Part shown: positions 37,301-48,700 of the stretch, one piece after another
Layout: every line of letters begins with the position of its first letter
Position numbering within the stretch: the stretch's first letter is position 1
From: Halichondria panicea
Taxonomy: Eukaryota > Porifera > Demospongiae > Suberitida > Halichondriidae
Assembly: GCF_963675165.1 (NCBI RefSeq)
Contig: NC_087377.1
Location: 3,316,978 to 3,380,977, forward strand
Direction: 5' to 3'
Length of the DNA: 64,000 nucleotides
Translations under genes and position numbers: made by a program
Notes under the pieces: generated by a model
Seen by the model: only the letters and a program-made list of their open reading frames with translations
Told to the model about the DNA's origin: nothing
Databases searched by the model: none

Positions 37301-40300
37301 ATCTATTTCACAATGGCTATTCCCTCCAACAGATACGCCTGAATGCAACTAGACAGCTTGAGATCCTAATCAGTGGAGAAGATGTGACTGACCAACTGGT
37401 CAACGTCAGCTCTTCTATATCCACTGATTTCTATTCAGTGTCTCGAAGCAACTCCAATTCCATTCTGGCTACGTTCCCGAATGGAATGGGATTAATGGTG
37501 AATCTTTCGAGCATGCTCACTTTCACAGTCATCATCCCTGATGCCTTCCGTGGACTAACTAGAGGTACATAACATTCATACCTTGATGGTCAGACGTTGC
37601 ATAAATTAGGTTACAGTGTATAAATAAAGGGTGATTTTGTAAGGTGTAAGTTGGATATACAGTTGTATGTGAACAGTGTATAAAATTATAATTATTGTGT
37701 TAAACAGTGCATATAAATGGTGATTTTAAGGTGTAAGTTGTTCGTATTAGGATATACAGTGAGGTTAATATATTCATTGGCAGTTTGTTGCAGGAATGGT
37801 TGGGAACTACAACGGTAATGTCACTGATGATGTCGTATTCCGAAACGGAACTATGGTGCCTATTAGTGAATTTTCCTTTCGGATACTTCATCAAGTGGGA
37901 CTGTCATGTGAGCTATATCTGAGTATAATTAATTAGCTACTGCCTCGCGATCCATAGTGTATGTGCATGTGTATTTTGTTATATTATTGACTGTTGTGAT
38001 CACAGGGCAAGTGGATGCTTTGGAGTCTCTCTTCACTTACATTGAGGGCTTGACTGCTGCAGACTTTGCTGTCCTTGACCACGATCCACCCTACCTGGAT
38101 GAAGCGGTAGCCAATGCGTCAGCAGAAGTGCTTAAAATGTGTGGAGACAATGTCGAGTGCATTTTTGACTCCATAGAAACAGGGGACATCAATATCGGCC
38201 TTGAAACCATGACGATGATTTCCATAATTGATGAAGATGAAAAGCTAGCATGTACGTTAAAATTACGTTAATAATGAGGTAATATAGATGTACATATGTG
38301 GTTGGGCGGATAATTATTGTTAATTGCCTGAGCTGCACCGCGCCTGTCGTACCTCCTCTGATGTGGTAGCCACGCATGCAGACATGACTATATAATAGTG
38401 TAGGAAGTTCTCTAGATTAGAAGCCCAAAAGTACTGATTTAGTATCCCGAGCGTATAGCGAGAGGTACTATAAGTGGCTGAGGCTTTCTATAAATCACAT
38501 GGACACATACAAAACACTCATTTAGATACTAGTGCGCATGCCCAAACCTTGCCCTAGCTCGATGCTTGACTACAATATAATTACGGAATACTAGTCAGGG
38601 GCGTAGCCAGGGGGGGTGCTAGGGGTGCTCGAGCACCCCCAACCAGCCTGAGTCAAGTATACAAATCATAGAGAAATGTATCTGATTGTCCAGCTGAGCA
38701 CCCCTTCTCTTCCAGATCTTGCTGCAGTTAGGCTGTTAGCTAGCTAGTATAGCAAGGAAAACGATCCAGTCTCTAAACTGTGAGCTATTCTGGTTTAAAT
38801 CTATGAACTAGTTCTCTTTTGTGATCGTGGCCAGCTTCTCTATGCAAATAAAAGTTCAGCCACGCCCTACTTGGCAGATAAGTTAATGATGATGTCATTA
38901 AGAAGAGGTGTGGCTTCCGGTCAACCAAATGTCGGCGCTTCGCGCCCTTACCCCTTTCTTTAAAATCCTGGCTACGCCGCCCTTGTATAGTATACCTGCT
39001 CTGAGGCATTTTTCCTATGTACTTCCCATGTAGATATATGATCTTCTCAAATAGTGTCTAAAACCTTTAAACTACTTACTACTGCTAACAACCAACGTAT
39101 AACTTTCTATACAGCCAACTTCCCTCCCCTCATCTATGGTCCTGACAGTCTCTATGCTACGCTGGGGGAAGAGGCTGTACTGGTGTTCAATGTGACTGAT
39201 GACAAAGGCAATATCAATGTTACACTGGTGGATGGACTGCCAGCTGGGGCCACTTTACTGCCTACCCCTAAGGGCAACTATACGGTGGAGTACGCCTTCA
39301 GGTTGGAACTTAATGCAATTGCCGATGTTTCTCTCGTGTTTTTGGCCACTGATGAGCTGGATGCTGGGTCAACTCTGGAAGTGCAGGTTTGATGGGTTGA
39401 GTAATGGCTATAGTAAGGTTTCATTTGTTTTGAATTTCCCAATAGGTTGTGATCTGTGCTTGTGAGAATAATGGCAACTGCACACTGGAGGGAGTGGTGG
39501 ACCAGAGTGCCAGTACTGTCGTTTCCAACTGTATATGCCCTCAAGGTATGATGTAACGTATAGAATTGGAGCAATTCATTGCACACAAAAATACACTATT
39601 CAATAGTAAGCCCAGTCAATACTATTGTATGCATGTGGTACACTGCTTCAGGTTGGGAGGGTGACTTCTGTGACGCTGACGTTGATGGCTGTGCCAACTT
39701 TGACTGTTTCATGGGTGTGGATTGTGTGGACGTCCCTGCTCCAGGAGTGGGGGCCATGTGTGGTCCATGCCCTCCAGGGTATCTTGGAGACGGGTCGAAG
39801 TGCGCCGGTAAGCTATTCACACCCCCCCAGGATTTCGTATGCTGTATTTAAACGCCCTTCTTGATTAAACGCCCATCTCATTTAAACGCCCATTGTAAAA
39901 GCTGTCTTTGTCAATAAACTCTCCTCTTAAATAATCGCCCATGTATGGGGCATGGCACTGTGGGTGGAGCTGAATTAGCTCGTGGAACCAGCTGAAATAA
40001 TGGCAGCATAGAATAAATAGATACTGTTTATGATGGCAAAGAGGACACAGAGGGAGAAACACCACTCCTACAACTTACAATTGAAGCTGAGAGCTGTGGC
40101 AGCAGCCAAAGAGAGCATAATAACTGCTGATGAGCAAGAGTTTAAAGTAGACAAAACAATAAATACCCGTTTCGAATAAGCGCCCATCTTGTTTAAACAC
40201 CCCCTCTACATGCAGATGCTGCTAGGAAATACGGTATGTATGTTCAATGTATGGTCAGCTTTGAGAGCATCCATTCTTGTACGGGATCTCTATAGACTTT

Positions 40301-42864
40301 GTGTAAAAGTAACTTTAAAACTGATTTAGGCCTATAATTATAGTTCCTATGGCTTACTATGATAATTTGACAATCTATCATTTTCCAGATATCAACGAAT
40401 GTAACGGTACTAATGGCTGTACTCAACTGTGCGTCAACCAACCAGGAAGCTTCGAGTGTGCCTGTTACCCTGGTTACGAGCTCGTCAGTCAAACACAATG
40501 TAGAGGTAAGTGAATGAGTTATTTCGAAAGTGACCTTTGATGATTGATAACTTTAGTTATAACAATGTCCAATTGTACACAAGTATAGCTCTTTAAATTT
40601 GCTTGTACCCAAATCGTTCGTGATTGCTATGGAAAACACTCTTTATCCCGTTTGCATATTCCTTCAGACATTGACGAGTGCTCATTGCTCAATGGTGGTT
40701 GTCATCAGATCTGCACCAACTGGATTGGAGGGTTTGATTGCAGCTGTGATGAAGTTACACCATCAGCACTGACAACAGAACCTGCCAAGGTACGATCACT
40801 GCTATCATAAACTTCCTCTACTACTTTAAATTCTCTTTGAGATTTTATTTCCCTCTATTCTATCTCCTACAGTTGACCCGGTAGCGATGTGTGATGCTAG
40901 TAACAGCTGTGCCCAATCATGTGTGAGATTATCCGGAGTGGAAACCTGTAGCTGTTTCCCTGGTTACGATCTGGCGTCCAATGGGATCGGCTGCACAAGT
41001 GCGTTATTAATTTGAATCTGTGCTTTGGGAACAGTATAGTGTGATGGTCCTTTGAAGTATCCTCTCACAGATATCAATGAGTGTCAGGAGAATCCATGTG
41101 AGCAGATCTGCATTGACTTGGAGGGAGGTTATGAATGTTCGTGTCGTGAGGGATACCAGCTGTTGCCTGGGGGGAGATGTACCGGTGAGAGTGTGTTGTG
41201 CAATAACAATTTTGACCAGTTATAATATAATTATCACTGTATATATTCTGTACAACTGTATAATATACAAATATTATAGTAGATCTGTTTTTGACGCTAT
41301 AAAGTTTATAATGAATGATGTAATTATGACTCAATAATTATCTTCTTATCTCTTTCCATTCACAGATATCAACGAGTGTTTGGTGGCAGCTCTGGACATA
41401 TTTGCGACTGACCTTTGTGAACCCTCTATGTTCTGTGTGAATAGTGTGGGTAACTACAGTTGTGAGTGTCTGGCTGGTACACTACTAGTGGAGGGAGTGT
41501 GTGAAGCTGGTAAGTTCTTTGCAGTTGACTGTATGATGTATATCAAAACGTTTGAGTGTCAGTACGTGGATTCAAATTAATTTTCCATTTAAATCGTGGC
41601 AATCAAGATGATAAGTGCAAGAATTCAGTGAGAGCTCTGATACTACACACGCACACACTCACACACATGCACACACACACATATCAGAGGATGTGCTAAC
41701 CACCACTGCTGCACCACCAGTGACGACTGTGACGACTGTACCTGATGATACTGATACTATTCCTACTGACGCTATTCTTAATGCCGTTGTCGTAGAGATC
41801 AACGGATACATTCCTTCCACGGTAATAATTTACAACTAATACAATAAATATGGTGTCTACAGTTATTTTCCTTTCCCTCTAGTTCACTCCCGAGAATCAG
41901 AGGCGCTTCAGAGAAGCCACAGCAGATGCAGTCAATGCTTACTGTGAGGACAAGGAATGTCTGGTAGCATACCCTCAGGCAAGAACAAGGTGAATTGATT
42001 GATTCATCACTATATATATACAATGAGGTTATAAGCCTGTACACTTAATTAAGTGGGTGATTACAATGTATCCTTACCCCGCTCAGGAGAAACACTCTCA
42101 CGGCTGACAATCTCTACATTGCTGACATCACTAGTACTGGAGATTCTAGAGTCAGCTTCAGCTTGTATGCTCGTTTAGATGGTGGCATCCTCAGCGGCAG
42201 TGTCTTGGCAACGGCTGTGCTGGTAAGAGTCATTCCTTGTCATGCATACGAATATGTCACTTAATAATTATGTATATGGGTGTATTTGTCATAATTTAAA
42301 CCCCTCCCCTATAGGACCACCGTGACGAGTACGCAGCCCTAGGCTTTAATGTGGCTAGTGTACAGCTGCCTACGGAATCAACCACTATTCTGACAACCAA
42401 CCAGATCATTGGTATAGCGGTGGGAGGTGGTCTTGGACTAGTCCTAATACTGGTCCTTCTTCTGATTACTATCACATGGTGAGGCTGTATACTCGTTAAT
42501 TTGTGTACCTCCGTGTATTTATCAGATGAGCAGTTAAAAAAGAAACCTCAAATGCTGATCTATAATTATTATAAGAATCATTCGTGAGAAAATGATGATA
42601 GACTAAATAGCTACGATATTTAGTTCAACATTAATTTTAGTTCAACACCACTCATGATCATCATGCATGATACTATTCCCTTGCAGTTGTTGTGTGAAGC
42701 ATCGATCAGGACAATCCAAGAATGGAGGAGACCTCACCAATGTTGGCACTAGCCTTGACCTGAAGCCAGTACCCCACGAGGGCCTCGAAGAACAAGCCGT
42801 GGGACTAGAGTCTGAGCAGAAGGAAGGGGATCTCGACTATGAGAGATATAAGACCATTACATAA
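18891..42864 (+). CDS. Copy B: NIDO-AMOP-VWD-EGF type I membrane protein with Ig-like N-terminus, one frame break
   Basis: Twenty-eight exons: 18891-19035, 29022-29807, 29889-30018, 30114-30331, 33345-33653, 33938-34246, 34506-34835, 35135-35277, 35404-35733, 35974-36497, 36587-36783, 37043-37245, 37333-37564, 37794-37907, 38006-38251, 39115-39386, 39446-39545, 39652-39807, 40389-40505, 40668-40789, 40873-40998, 41071-41184, 41366-41509, 41688-41821, 41883-41989, 42087-42222, 42315-42478 and 42687-42864. Order: signal peptide, Thr-rich, unknown beta domain (49-353), four Ig-like exons (354-742), NIDO (~743-1000), AMOP-like, VWD (from [10 protein letters not shown]), EGFs (DINEC/DIDEC), Thr-rich plus SEA-like, TM (~1945-1970), acidic tail ending near YERYK. 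The order from NIDO onward is that of MUC4. Exons sum to 6,086 bp, one short of a multiple of three; a missing G at about 40754 in an EGF exon explains it and yields 2,028 residues if present. Likely extracellular adhesion or recognition. Confidence 0.85.
19205..19337. repeat. Left terminal inverted repeat with subterminal ~17-bp units
   Basis: After the terminal TATGGGGTGCCGTTTGTCTC come five units of the form 'gatgtttaNcaaNNaggtc'. They are the reverse complement of the units at 26320-26560. Such arrays often serve as transposase-binding sites; that role is inferred here. Confidence 0.85.
19341..19587. mobile_element. MITE with 40-bp inverted repeats nested inside the 7.4-kb element
   Basis: Arms 19341-19380 (CACACAATGTGCAGATATTA..) and 19548-19587 are inverse copies with one or two mismatches. 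The ~170-bp interior has no coding sign. No clear target duplication was seen. Confidence 0.8.
19845..19980. repeat. Long hairpin (61-bp arms, 14-bp loop)
   Basis: The arm 19845-19905 pairs with 19920-19980 with only a few mismatches (CTGTGGCAGATCTCTCTAGT against its inverse). It is probably a foldback element or MITE nested in the larger transposon. It could form a cruciform. Confidence 0.8.
20051..20428 (-). CDS. Small basic-tailed protein with MGNCC start, unknown function
   Basis: From the ATG at 20428 this frame gives 125 residues beginning [14 protein letters not shown] Gly at position 2 followed by Cys residues is a classical N-myristoylation/palmitoylation pattern, hinting at membrane attachment. 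The middle (about 40-75, with [15 protein letters not shown]) looks like a small folded domain. The end is charged ([19 protein letters not shown]). The frame stays open upstream to 20578, but the MGNCC start is the more gene-like choice and leaves a 165-bp gap to the divergent chromodomain gene, probably a shared promoter. I do not recognise the family. It travels with the kinase and transposase inside the element. Confidence 0.55.
   Translation of the reverse strand: MGNCCHFHPYPYYIDSDLREIRHHRNSFPIGSLVKIGTEGKQFYFTTADDTGTHYFPMGSQKKAQNYLKKVVRLSQTYDVQVSEVLNPDYTLLGFRAKNTKEESTKEADNKEPRKKVKFNLVKVL
20594..21414 (+). CDS. Chromodomain protein encoded by the transposon
   Basis: Exons 20594-20788, 20840-20931 and 21003-21414 (introns 51 and 71 bp) give 232 residues. 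A chromodomain at about residues 51-97 is plain: [20 protein letters not shown], then KWAGY and SSW, with the usual aromatic positions (F, W, W). It crosses the first intron. The C-terminal ~135 residues are beta-rich, contain several Cys and no motif I know. Chromodomains bind methylated histone tails; in mobile elements they often steer integration or attach to the host integrase. Here it is a separate gene beside a transposase, so target choice or chromatin escape is a reasonable guess. It diverges from the MGNCC gene. Confidence 0.75.
21703..22838 (-). CDS. Protein kinase with coiled-coil N-terminus, carried by the transposon
   Basis: Two exons on the minus strand: 22672-22838 and 21703-22627, joined across a 44-bp intron (GTAAGT..TACAG), about 363 residues. 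Residues 1-56 are Lys/Arg-rich and helical. The kinase fold follows: glycine loop IGNGRFGTC, catalytic Lys in VCVKTF, Glu in [15 protein letters not shown] catalytic loop (HND for HRD), DFG as VDFGKA, APD for APE, and a C-lobe Arg in HDRPS. The key residues K, E, D, N and D are all present, so activity is plausible; HND is seen in some active kinases. It resembles captured animal or bacterial-type Ser/Thr/Tyr kinases; specificity cannot be told. It diverges from the transposase gene across ~215 bp. Confidence 0.8.
23054..25633 (+). CDS. DDE-like (RNase H fold) transposase of the 7.4-kb element
   Basis: Eight exons: 23054-23950, 23999-24137, 24206-24369, 24416-24495, 24550-25033, 25101-25169, 25235-25385 and 25434-25633. 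All phases agree and give 727 residues. A basic helical N-terminus (1-120) is followed by a disordered Ser/Pro/Thr region. The likely catalytic core has a first Asp in [10 protein letters not shown] (exon 2), a C-x2-C in YACVWC (exon 4), a second Asp with the conserved block [11 protein letters not shown] (exon 5) and a candidate Glu in SGQGVEKNND (exon 8). I recall similar uncharacterised proteins in cnidarians, sponges and glomeromycete fungi. Assignment as the element's transposase comes from motifs, size and its position between matching inverted repeats. The C-terminus is basic ([11 protein letters not shown]), probably a nuclear signal. Confidence 0.7.
26320..26598. repeat. Right terminal inverted repeat with about a dozen ~17-20-bp units
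   Basis: Units of the form GGTTGCTAAACATCGATCT run head to tail and end in GAGACAAACGGCACCCCATA. They are the inverse of the units at 19230-19330 but more numerous. Small variants (cgacctgg, cgatctgg, gtctctaaa) show the array is evolving. There are no unique spacers. Confidence 0.85.
27603..28160. mobile_element. Interspersed repeat M1, copy 1 in copy B
   Basis: M1 starts GCCTCGATGCGCATGCGCAA with an inverse GCGAGGTA a few bases on, then a GT-rich microsatellite and 'agactgctacagctgctcaa', and ends near 'cacctccgcggtgctttcat'. It is about 550 bp with no frame. Other copies: 28300, 30357, 48140 and a broken one at 12113. Confidence 0.7.
28300..28905. mobile_element. Interspersed repeat M1, copy 2 in copy B
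   Basis: Same landmarks as at 27603: the GCCTCGGTGCGCATGCACAA start, GT tract, 'gaatgctattgcagccttttcagaag', and the ending CACCGAGGCATCAGCACCCG. The final segment is tandemly duplicated once more just before exon 2 of copy B. Confidence 0.7.
30433..31338. mobile_element. hAT-like non-autonomous element
   Basis: Ends CAGGGGCGTA and TACGCCCCTG are inverse copies. G-rich (ggaaggggggggctgag) and C-rich (ctccagcccccaaagccctg) subterminal stretches also pair. The interior has repeated 'tatgcgacaccc/atgcgacacc' motifs at 30835 and 31045. No transposase frame. The target lies in a GT tract, so the duplication cannot be defined. Confidence 0.7.
31452..31585. mobile_element. Tc1/mariner-type MITE, near-perfect palindrome
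   Basis: CACTGTAAAAAAAAAAGTGC at the left and its inverse at the right. Almost the whole 134 bp folds on itself. TA flanks both sides, and uninterrupted M1 copies show a single TA at this place, so the target duplication is TA. Confidence 0.85.
38596..38985. mobile_element. hAT-like MITE in a copy B intron
   Basis: CAGGGGCGTAGCCAGGGGGG at the left pairs with the right end CCTGGCTACGCCGCCCTTG. The left 150 bp match the incomplete element at 12170 (gtgctcgagcacccccaacc). It lies in the intron between copy B exons 15 and 16. Confidence 0.75.
39828..40234. repeat. TTAAACGCCC-repeat element in an EGF-region intron
   Basis: Several scattered copies of 'tttaaacgccc/aataagcgcccat' lie at both ends of this intron segment between copy B exons 18 and 19, ending in an 'aatacggta' tail. 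It looks like a decayed inverted-repeat element. No frame of interest. Confidence 0.5.
40668..40789 (+). pseudogene. EGF exon of copy B with a one-base deletion
   Basis: As written, the exon reads [15 protein letters not shown], loses the sixth EGF cysteine and leaves phase 0, whereas the next exon (40873) needs phase 1. If one G is assumed at about 40754 (GAAGTTAC for GAAGGTTAC), the end becomes a normal EGF tail containing GY and a terminal Cys, and the phases agree. This is either a true disabling deletion before the membrane anchor or a base-calling error in a GG. Confidence 0.8.
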
Positions 42865-44687
42865 TCTAGTCTTAACAACAACATTAATTTTGGTGACAGT
42901 TATTAAAAGTAGATAAGTAGCTTAGCTGCTGAACTTATACCTATGATTTGTATTTCAGAACTCCTTGTTCTCACCTAGTTGGGCGTGGCCTGACTGTCCC
43001 TAACGGGAGGTCGGGTTGCAAACCTATCTAGGATTTGTTCTGGCGCCACTATAGTGGCACCCTATCAGATTGCAGCATTTTTCACGTGCTTGGTATAATG
43101 CAGCAGAACAAATTCCAGATAATTGCTTGACACGCCCTACCCTGCTTCTATATATAGTTCCTTCATTCATAACAGCAGGAGTGTATATGAAGACACACTC
43201 CTGATAACAGGTAAAGGTGAACAAGTTGTATGATTTCTGCCAGGAACATAATTATGAGGGAATCACAATTTCAGCACAATTATTATAATTGATCATAATT
43301 TACCCACTGAATGCTACATGTTTAGTTAACGATCTTTACATACCTCTATTTTGTGGGTGGGGCTTGTGTCTAACCTTGCAAAACAAAATTCTTAATTGTC
43401 AATGGGGGGGGGGCTAGGGCAAGACTACTGATTTTTTAGGGGGAAGGCTAGAAGTGAGCCGCCGGGGCTCAGTGATGAGAAATAACACTTTGCCTGTCCT
43501 AATAATTATTGTTTATAATTATAATTATACACAAGTGCAAAAACATTAGTGAAAAAATGCGGAAAATAGGGTTCGCAAAGCTGCTCAAACATCAAAAATG
43601 ACGTAAACAAGATGGGTTGGAGTTGGTTATTTTATGGTTGATATTGGCATGGTTGGAGTTAGCCTCGATTCCAGGCCGAGTTGTTTCTAGCTAGGCCGAC
43701 AAGCATGACATGAGAGGAAGAACGACAAGTTAGTTTTGCTGTTACATTTATTCATGCAATGTTCAATTCCCACTAATGTCACAAATGATAAGGGCAACAG
43801 CTAATTATCTTGTGTCTTGGGTGAGGTTGGGTTTTTTTTGTTGTTCAACCCATTGGCAACCCTATTATAATTTTAGTTACCGCGCTAATGCTAATTATCC
43901 CTCAGTTTGCATGCTTTTATGCATCGGATGATCCCTCCACATGCATATCAGCAGTTACAGTCTTGCATGTGGGATTCAATTCAGCAGAGGAGATCCTCAG
44001 AAAAAATGCAGATACTCAAAGTCTAGTGATTTGTATCTGGCAAAGCTATGTAGAATAGAACACAAGTACATAATTGCATGCATGTAGTGATTTGTAGTAC
44101 AATTCCCTCAAGAGTAACTGTTTTTGTATAGACATGCATGCAGAAGGAAGTCAAACATAAATATGCTAAAAATAGCCAATTAGTGTTCAGCACAAATTAA
44201 TTAGTGTTCAGGGGGAGTATTGCGATCGATACCTACACGATACTAATTGGTAAAACCTGACCTGCCGAATCATTCTCGCAAAAATTTCAGTATTTGCTAC
44301 CTCGTCCGATCCACGTGCAGATTTTTGCAACAAGCTGTCACCCACTGACCTCAATTTTAGCTTCCTTTTCCCCCATTCCAATCCAGCCACATCCAATAAC
44401 CTAGTGAAACTCGTCCCCTTTTCCACATAATGGCCGGAATGTGACTTGTGTGATAGAGGATCTATTGATATAGCCATGATTGTAGATCTTAGAGAGAAAA
44501 GCTATATGCCTGCATCTTATCCAACTGATGGTCTTGTTGTAAGGAAGAGGTGTCACTCTTTTCGCTAACTATAGTCTTTTGTCGCTGATCTTCCCCATTC
44601 CTCCAGTGTATTAAAATAATTCAGTAAAACATGTGCCTTCTCATTTTTATCAAGGGCGTATCAAACTTGGTATTTTAACGCTATAAG

Positions 44688-45075
44688 TATAGGATATACC
44701 ACACCTATAAGAGGAGGATAATCATAATTATGTACCCATAATATTCTCCGCTACTGTGGTTACTCCGAGGGAATTTCAAGTTGGCGATTAGACGTCCCTT
44801 ATACTGGAGTTGAAAGCTCTTCTTAATCTAAACCATGCCCATGCATGGACCCATGGAGGCTTAGCTGTCTTAATTGTTGGAGAGCATGCAGCTTCCGTGT
44901 TTCTGCCACGCTTTAGAGTCTTAATACTGTCAGTATATGGCTCCTTTCTCTTTGCTTACTTTCTTGCGAACAAATGAAAAAACACCTTGAAAACTGTGCA
45001 TGCCTGGGGCTGTATGTTATTTTTCTATGTATTGTAGCTGTTGACCAATGAGTGGTGACGTAAGTGTGGTTTATA
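44688..45075. mobile_element. Decayed non-autonomous Crypton relative
   Basis: It begins TATAGGATATACCACACCTA and ends GTGACGTAAGTGTGGTTTATA, the ends of the element at 59041-61020. It keeps only the left half of the terminal hairpin, then joins an interior shared with 50390-50640 (gacgtccctta..ggagttg, 'gcatgcctggggctgtatg'). No frame. Confidence 0.7.
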
Positions 45076-45106
45076 CAGCGTCTATTGTATTATTCTTTCC
45101 CTGCAT

Positions 45107-45290
45107 TTGTTGTGTGAAGCATCGATCGGACAATTAACCCAAGAATGGAGGAGACTTCACCAATGTTGGCACTAGCCTTGACCTGAAGCCAGTATCCCAC
45201 GAGGACCTCGAAGAACAAGCCATGGGACTAGAGTCTGAGGATGAGGAGAAGGAAGGGGATCTCGACTATGAGATATATATAATTATAAGA
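45107..45290 (+). pseudogene. Orphan cytoplasmic-tail exon (left copy)
   Basis: Homologous to copy B exon 28 (42687-42864): 'ttgttgtgtgaagcatcgatc' and 'gcactagccttgacctgaagccagt' are shared. The acceptor AG has become AT (ccctgcat), small indels shift the frame, and no upstream TM exon exists. The same broken exon is at 62757-62940, so the damage preceded the segmental duplication. A polymorphic (att)n/(aat)n run follows at 45300-45366. Confidence 0.8.
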
Positions 45291-45331
45291 TCATTACTTA
45301 AATAATTATAATAGTAATTATAATAGTAATA

Positions 45332-45369
<38 letters not shown>

Positions 45370-45559
45370 ATAGCTAATAGCTTAACAACAACATCATTTT
45401 GGTGACAATTATCTAAAGTAGCTTAAGCTGTTGAACTTCTAGCTATGATTTATTGTCTGTTAGAAGTATCATCCTCCAGCTCCGTGGTTCCCTTCATTCT
45501 ATGAAAGACTCTAATCATGGTAAAGTGAAATGCTGAATAATTTGCCCATTGAATGCTAC

Positions 45560-45706
45560 ATGTTTAGTTAACGATCCTTACATACCTCTATTTTGGGGGT
45601 GCATGCATGGGGGGGGCTTGTTTCTACTCTTTTGCCAGGCAAATATATTCCTGCAATTTTAATAAATAGCTCAAGCTATTACTCAGTGATCATTAATTCT
45701 CTTGCA
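45560..45706 (+). promoter_or_regulatory. Conserved block upstream of the signal exon (copy C)
   Basis: The ~150 bp before the start codon (gctacatgtttagttaacga .. ttttaataaatagctcaagc .. gtgatcattaattctcttgca) are nearly the same before copies D (52430-52549) and E (63175-63323). The block probably contains the promoter and 5' UTR; 'aataaatagc' is a possible TATA-like element. Copies A and B have a different upstream region with 'cctcaagatt' and 'gggggttcattgaaattctcat'. Recent duplication alone could also explain the conservation. Confidence 0.45.
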
Positions 45707-48700
45707 ATGAAGCTTCTTATAGCTGTGGCTCTGTTGGTTGTTGGACTCTCCCCTAGCCCAGGCTTCAGTCAGTTTGATGAGGGCTCTGGACAGACTACTG
45801 AGGCACTAACTGATGCAACAACTGAATCAGATAGTAAGTCACTTACTGAAGTGCATGAGATTAATTTATGAACCTAACTGATGTACCAACTGATGCACCA
45901 ACTGAGGCACCAACTGATGGTAAGAAGGTCTTTACTTTTATATGAGCCCTAAAAATATCTATACTCCGATACTTATATAATGCATGTATACATACCAGAA
46001 TTATGTGGCATAAATTTACATTGACTATGCTATAGATATATAACTTGCACACAGTATATAATATAATTTATACTCTCGTTAATCTGGCCATGCAGCCTTG
46101 GGCAGTGCAGCTTGGCTAGAATGGCAACATATTTGCATTTCCTAAAATAGCCACGGCTAAAAAACGCCTACCTCAAATCTAATAACTATAGTATATTTAT
46201 TTTGCGTTCTGTCTCGAGGATAATGAATCTCTATTTAAGTGTATAATCTTGCCAAACTACAGTACAGGCCGGTTTATATACGAAATAGCGAGTGGTTGCA
46301 TGAATGCTTTTATGCATCGGATGATCACTCCACATTTACAGTTACAGTTTTGCATGTTGGAAATTCAATTTTAATTCAGCACAAGAACTTCTCGGAAAAA
46401 ATGCAGATACTCAAAGTTTAGTGATTTGTGTGTGGGCTAAGCTATAGAATGGAACACACTTGATTATTTAATAATAAAGTTGTATGGGTGTGAAATGATT
46501 TGTAGTAAAATTCCCTCAAGAATAAAACTGTTATTGCACAGACAGAAGGACGTCAATTAGTTAAATAAATCGCAATACTCCTCCTTGCATGTCTCAATCA
46601 GAACATTAGCTGTTGCAAAGAAGATATTTCTTTCATGCTAAGCCTATTGACCGTAATAATTAATATGATCATGTATGATGGTTGTGTTAGTGAACAGACT
46701 AGCTAGACATAATTATAGTGAGTTGCATACCCTCTCTTCTTTTGTACGCCCTTGATATTATCATACTGCAATCAAAAATTAACGTGTTGTGAACACATTA
46801 TTAATATTCTATATAATTATAGAGTGGAGGCTAATATAAATAATATCAATGTTTTACTAGCATGCAGTAACAGCACATGTTTTCAATTTTCAAGAGTTCA
46901 ACACATGCGTGCATCTTTTGCTAGTGATGTAAAACTGCGCAACCCTCATAGCTATACTCTATAATAATTATAACAGTTTAGAGTTTCTACATGACTTAGA
47001 AGCCCAAAGGGTTGTTGTATCTGGTTATTCCCAAGGATTCTACTAGCCCTGAAGTTCTAAACCACGTGTAAACTTCCTATAAACAGTGCCTAAGCATTTT
47101 AGATCATAGCAACCATGAGGAGGGAGTGTGTGAAGCTGGTAAGTGTTACCATAATAATTATAAGTTATAATTTTCCATTTAAATTGTGGCCATTATTAAG
47201 AATTCTGCAATTACGAGCTATAAATGTGATTGATGATTGATTGTATACCGTCCATCTCCTGTATAGTACTTGAACAGATCACAGAAAACGCTCTGCCATA
47301 AAAAAGAAAGGGCTAAAAGTAGAACATGTATACATGCATGTGTTCTGGTGTTCATGCATGCATGCAAAAGGAAACTGTCTAATCTTGAACACTTGATGTT
47401 TGTTGTATATATAGGATAGATCTAACAGATGCATGCAGTTGCATACTGGTGTATACCTAGTATACTATCATAGATTGAAAAGTTAGAGGGATAGGAAACG
47501 GTTGGTATTCTCAAGTATCATCCGCACTGTTCCATTAGCTCTAAAACAGCCTTGGGAACTTATAACTTTATTGGAAAGTCTCTTTTACTAGGTGTGGTCA
47601 GTCATTAGCAAGTACTACACGTGGCTCACGGACTATATAGGCGTGTTATAAATTGCTCCACTGCAGATTCAATGTAAAATTATCACGTGCACCACTCCGT
47701 TTCCTATCCCTCTAACTCTTCAATTTATGGTACTATAATTATAACGTTTTAAAGTCTTATTTTTTAGCTAGAGCTATATCTATAGGTGCATAGTTAAAAT
47801 GTTGCATCATGTTAAACTTTGACCCAATATAAGCATGCGCAATAGTGGGCGATGGCAATTACAGGACTTTCAAGAAAAAGAAGGGGGTGGGCGGTTATGG
47901 CATTTTGACGATGAACTACGGTACATGTATCTACACACACATATCAGAGGATGTGCTAACCACCACTGCTGCACCATCGGTGACGACTGTGACAACTGTG
48001 ACGACTGTACCTGATGACACTGACACTATTCCTACTGACACTATTCCTAATGCCGTTGTCGTGGAGATCAACGGATTCACTCCTTCCACGGTAAAACTCC
48101 ATAAATTAATCCATCATCTCCCATACATGATGTCTATAATTATTATGCCTCAGTTGCGCATGCGCAGCGAGGTAGACGGTGTATATGTACGGTACTCTGT
48201 ATACGTGTAGTGTAGACTGCTATGATGAAGTGGTCTAGGTTTCTAGTCAGGTGTGTTTGTGTGTCTGTGTGTAGACAGCAACTCAATATTAAATAAGAGA
48301 TTCTATGAGCTTCTAGTCATGTTTTATTGGTGAAATAATGCTTCGTTATCAAGTTATGCTACATATATATAGGTTTGCTTACTTGGAAGACTATTACAGA
48401 CTCTTTTGGCTATCTATTAGTAGTTAGCTCTGCACTAGAACGCTAGCTATTGGTAGCTCCAAGAGTTAGAAAGGAGCTGCAACTTGCATGCACCGTTCCA
48501 TGAACCATCCTTTTTAGCAATTCGATGATTTCCTACTCTTTTACACCATAATTATAACCACAGCAATGTAATGAATTGTACTGTATATACGGTGTGATAT
48601 TTATGGTTTGCTAGTTCTGTATAATAGCATAAATATTTGGCCCCTACACCAGGCATCAGCATGCACCTGCGGTGCTTTCACTATACTTATTTATTTATTA

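Larger units (their letters stand above)
43129..46500. repeat. Segmental duplication, left copy
   Basis: This block matches 58463-64000 almost base for base once two insertions there (58484-58867 and 59041-61020) are removed. It holds the decayed Crypton relative (44688-45075), the tail pseudo-exon (45107-45290), the conserved upstream block and the first exon of copy C. The pair continues past the right edge of the window. Confidence 0.85.
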
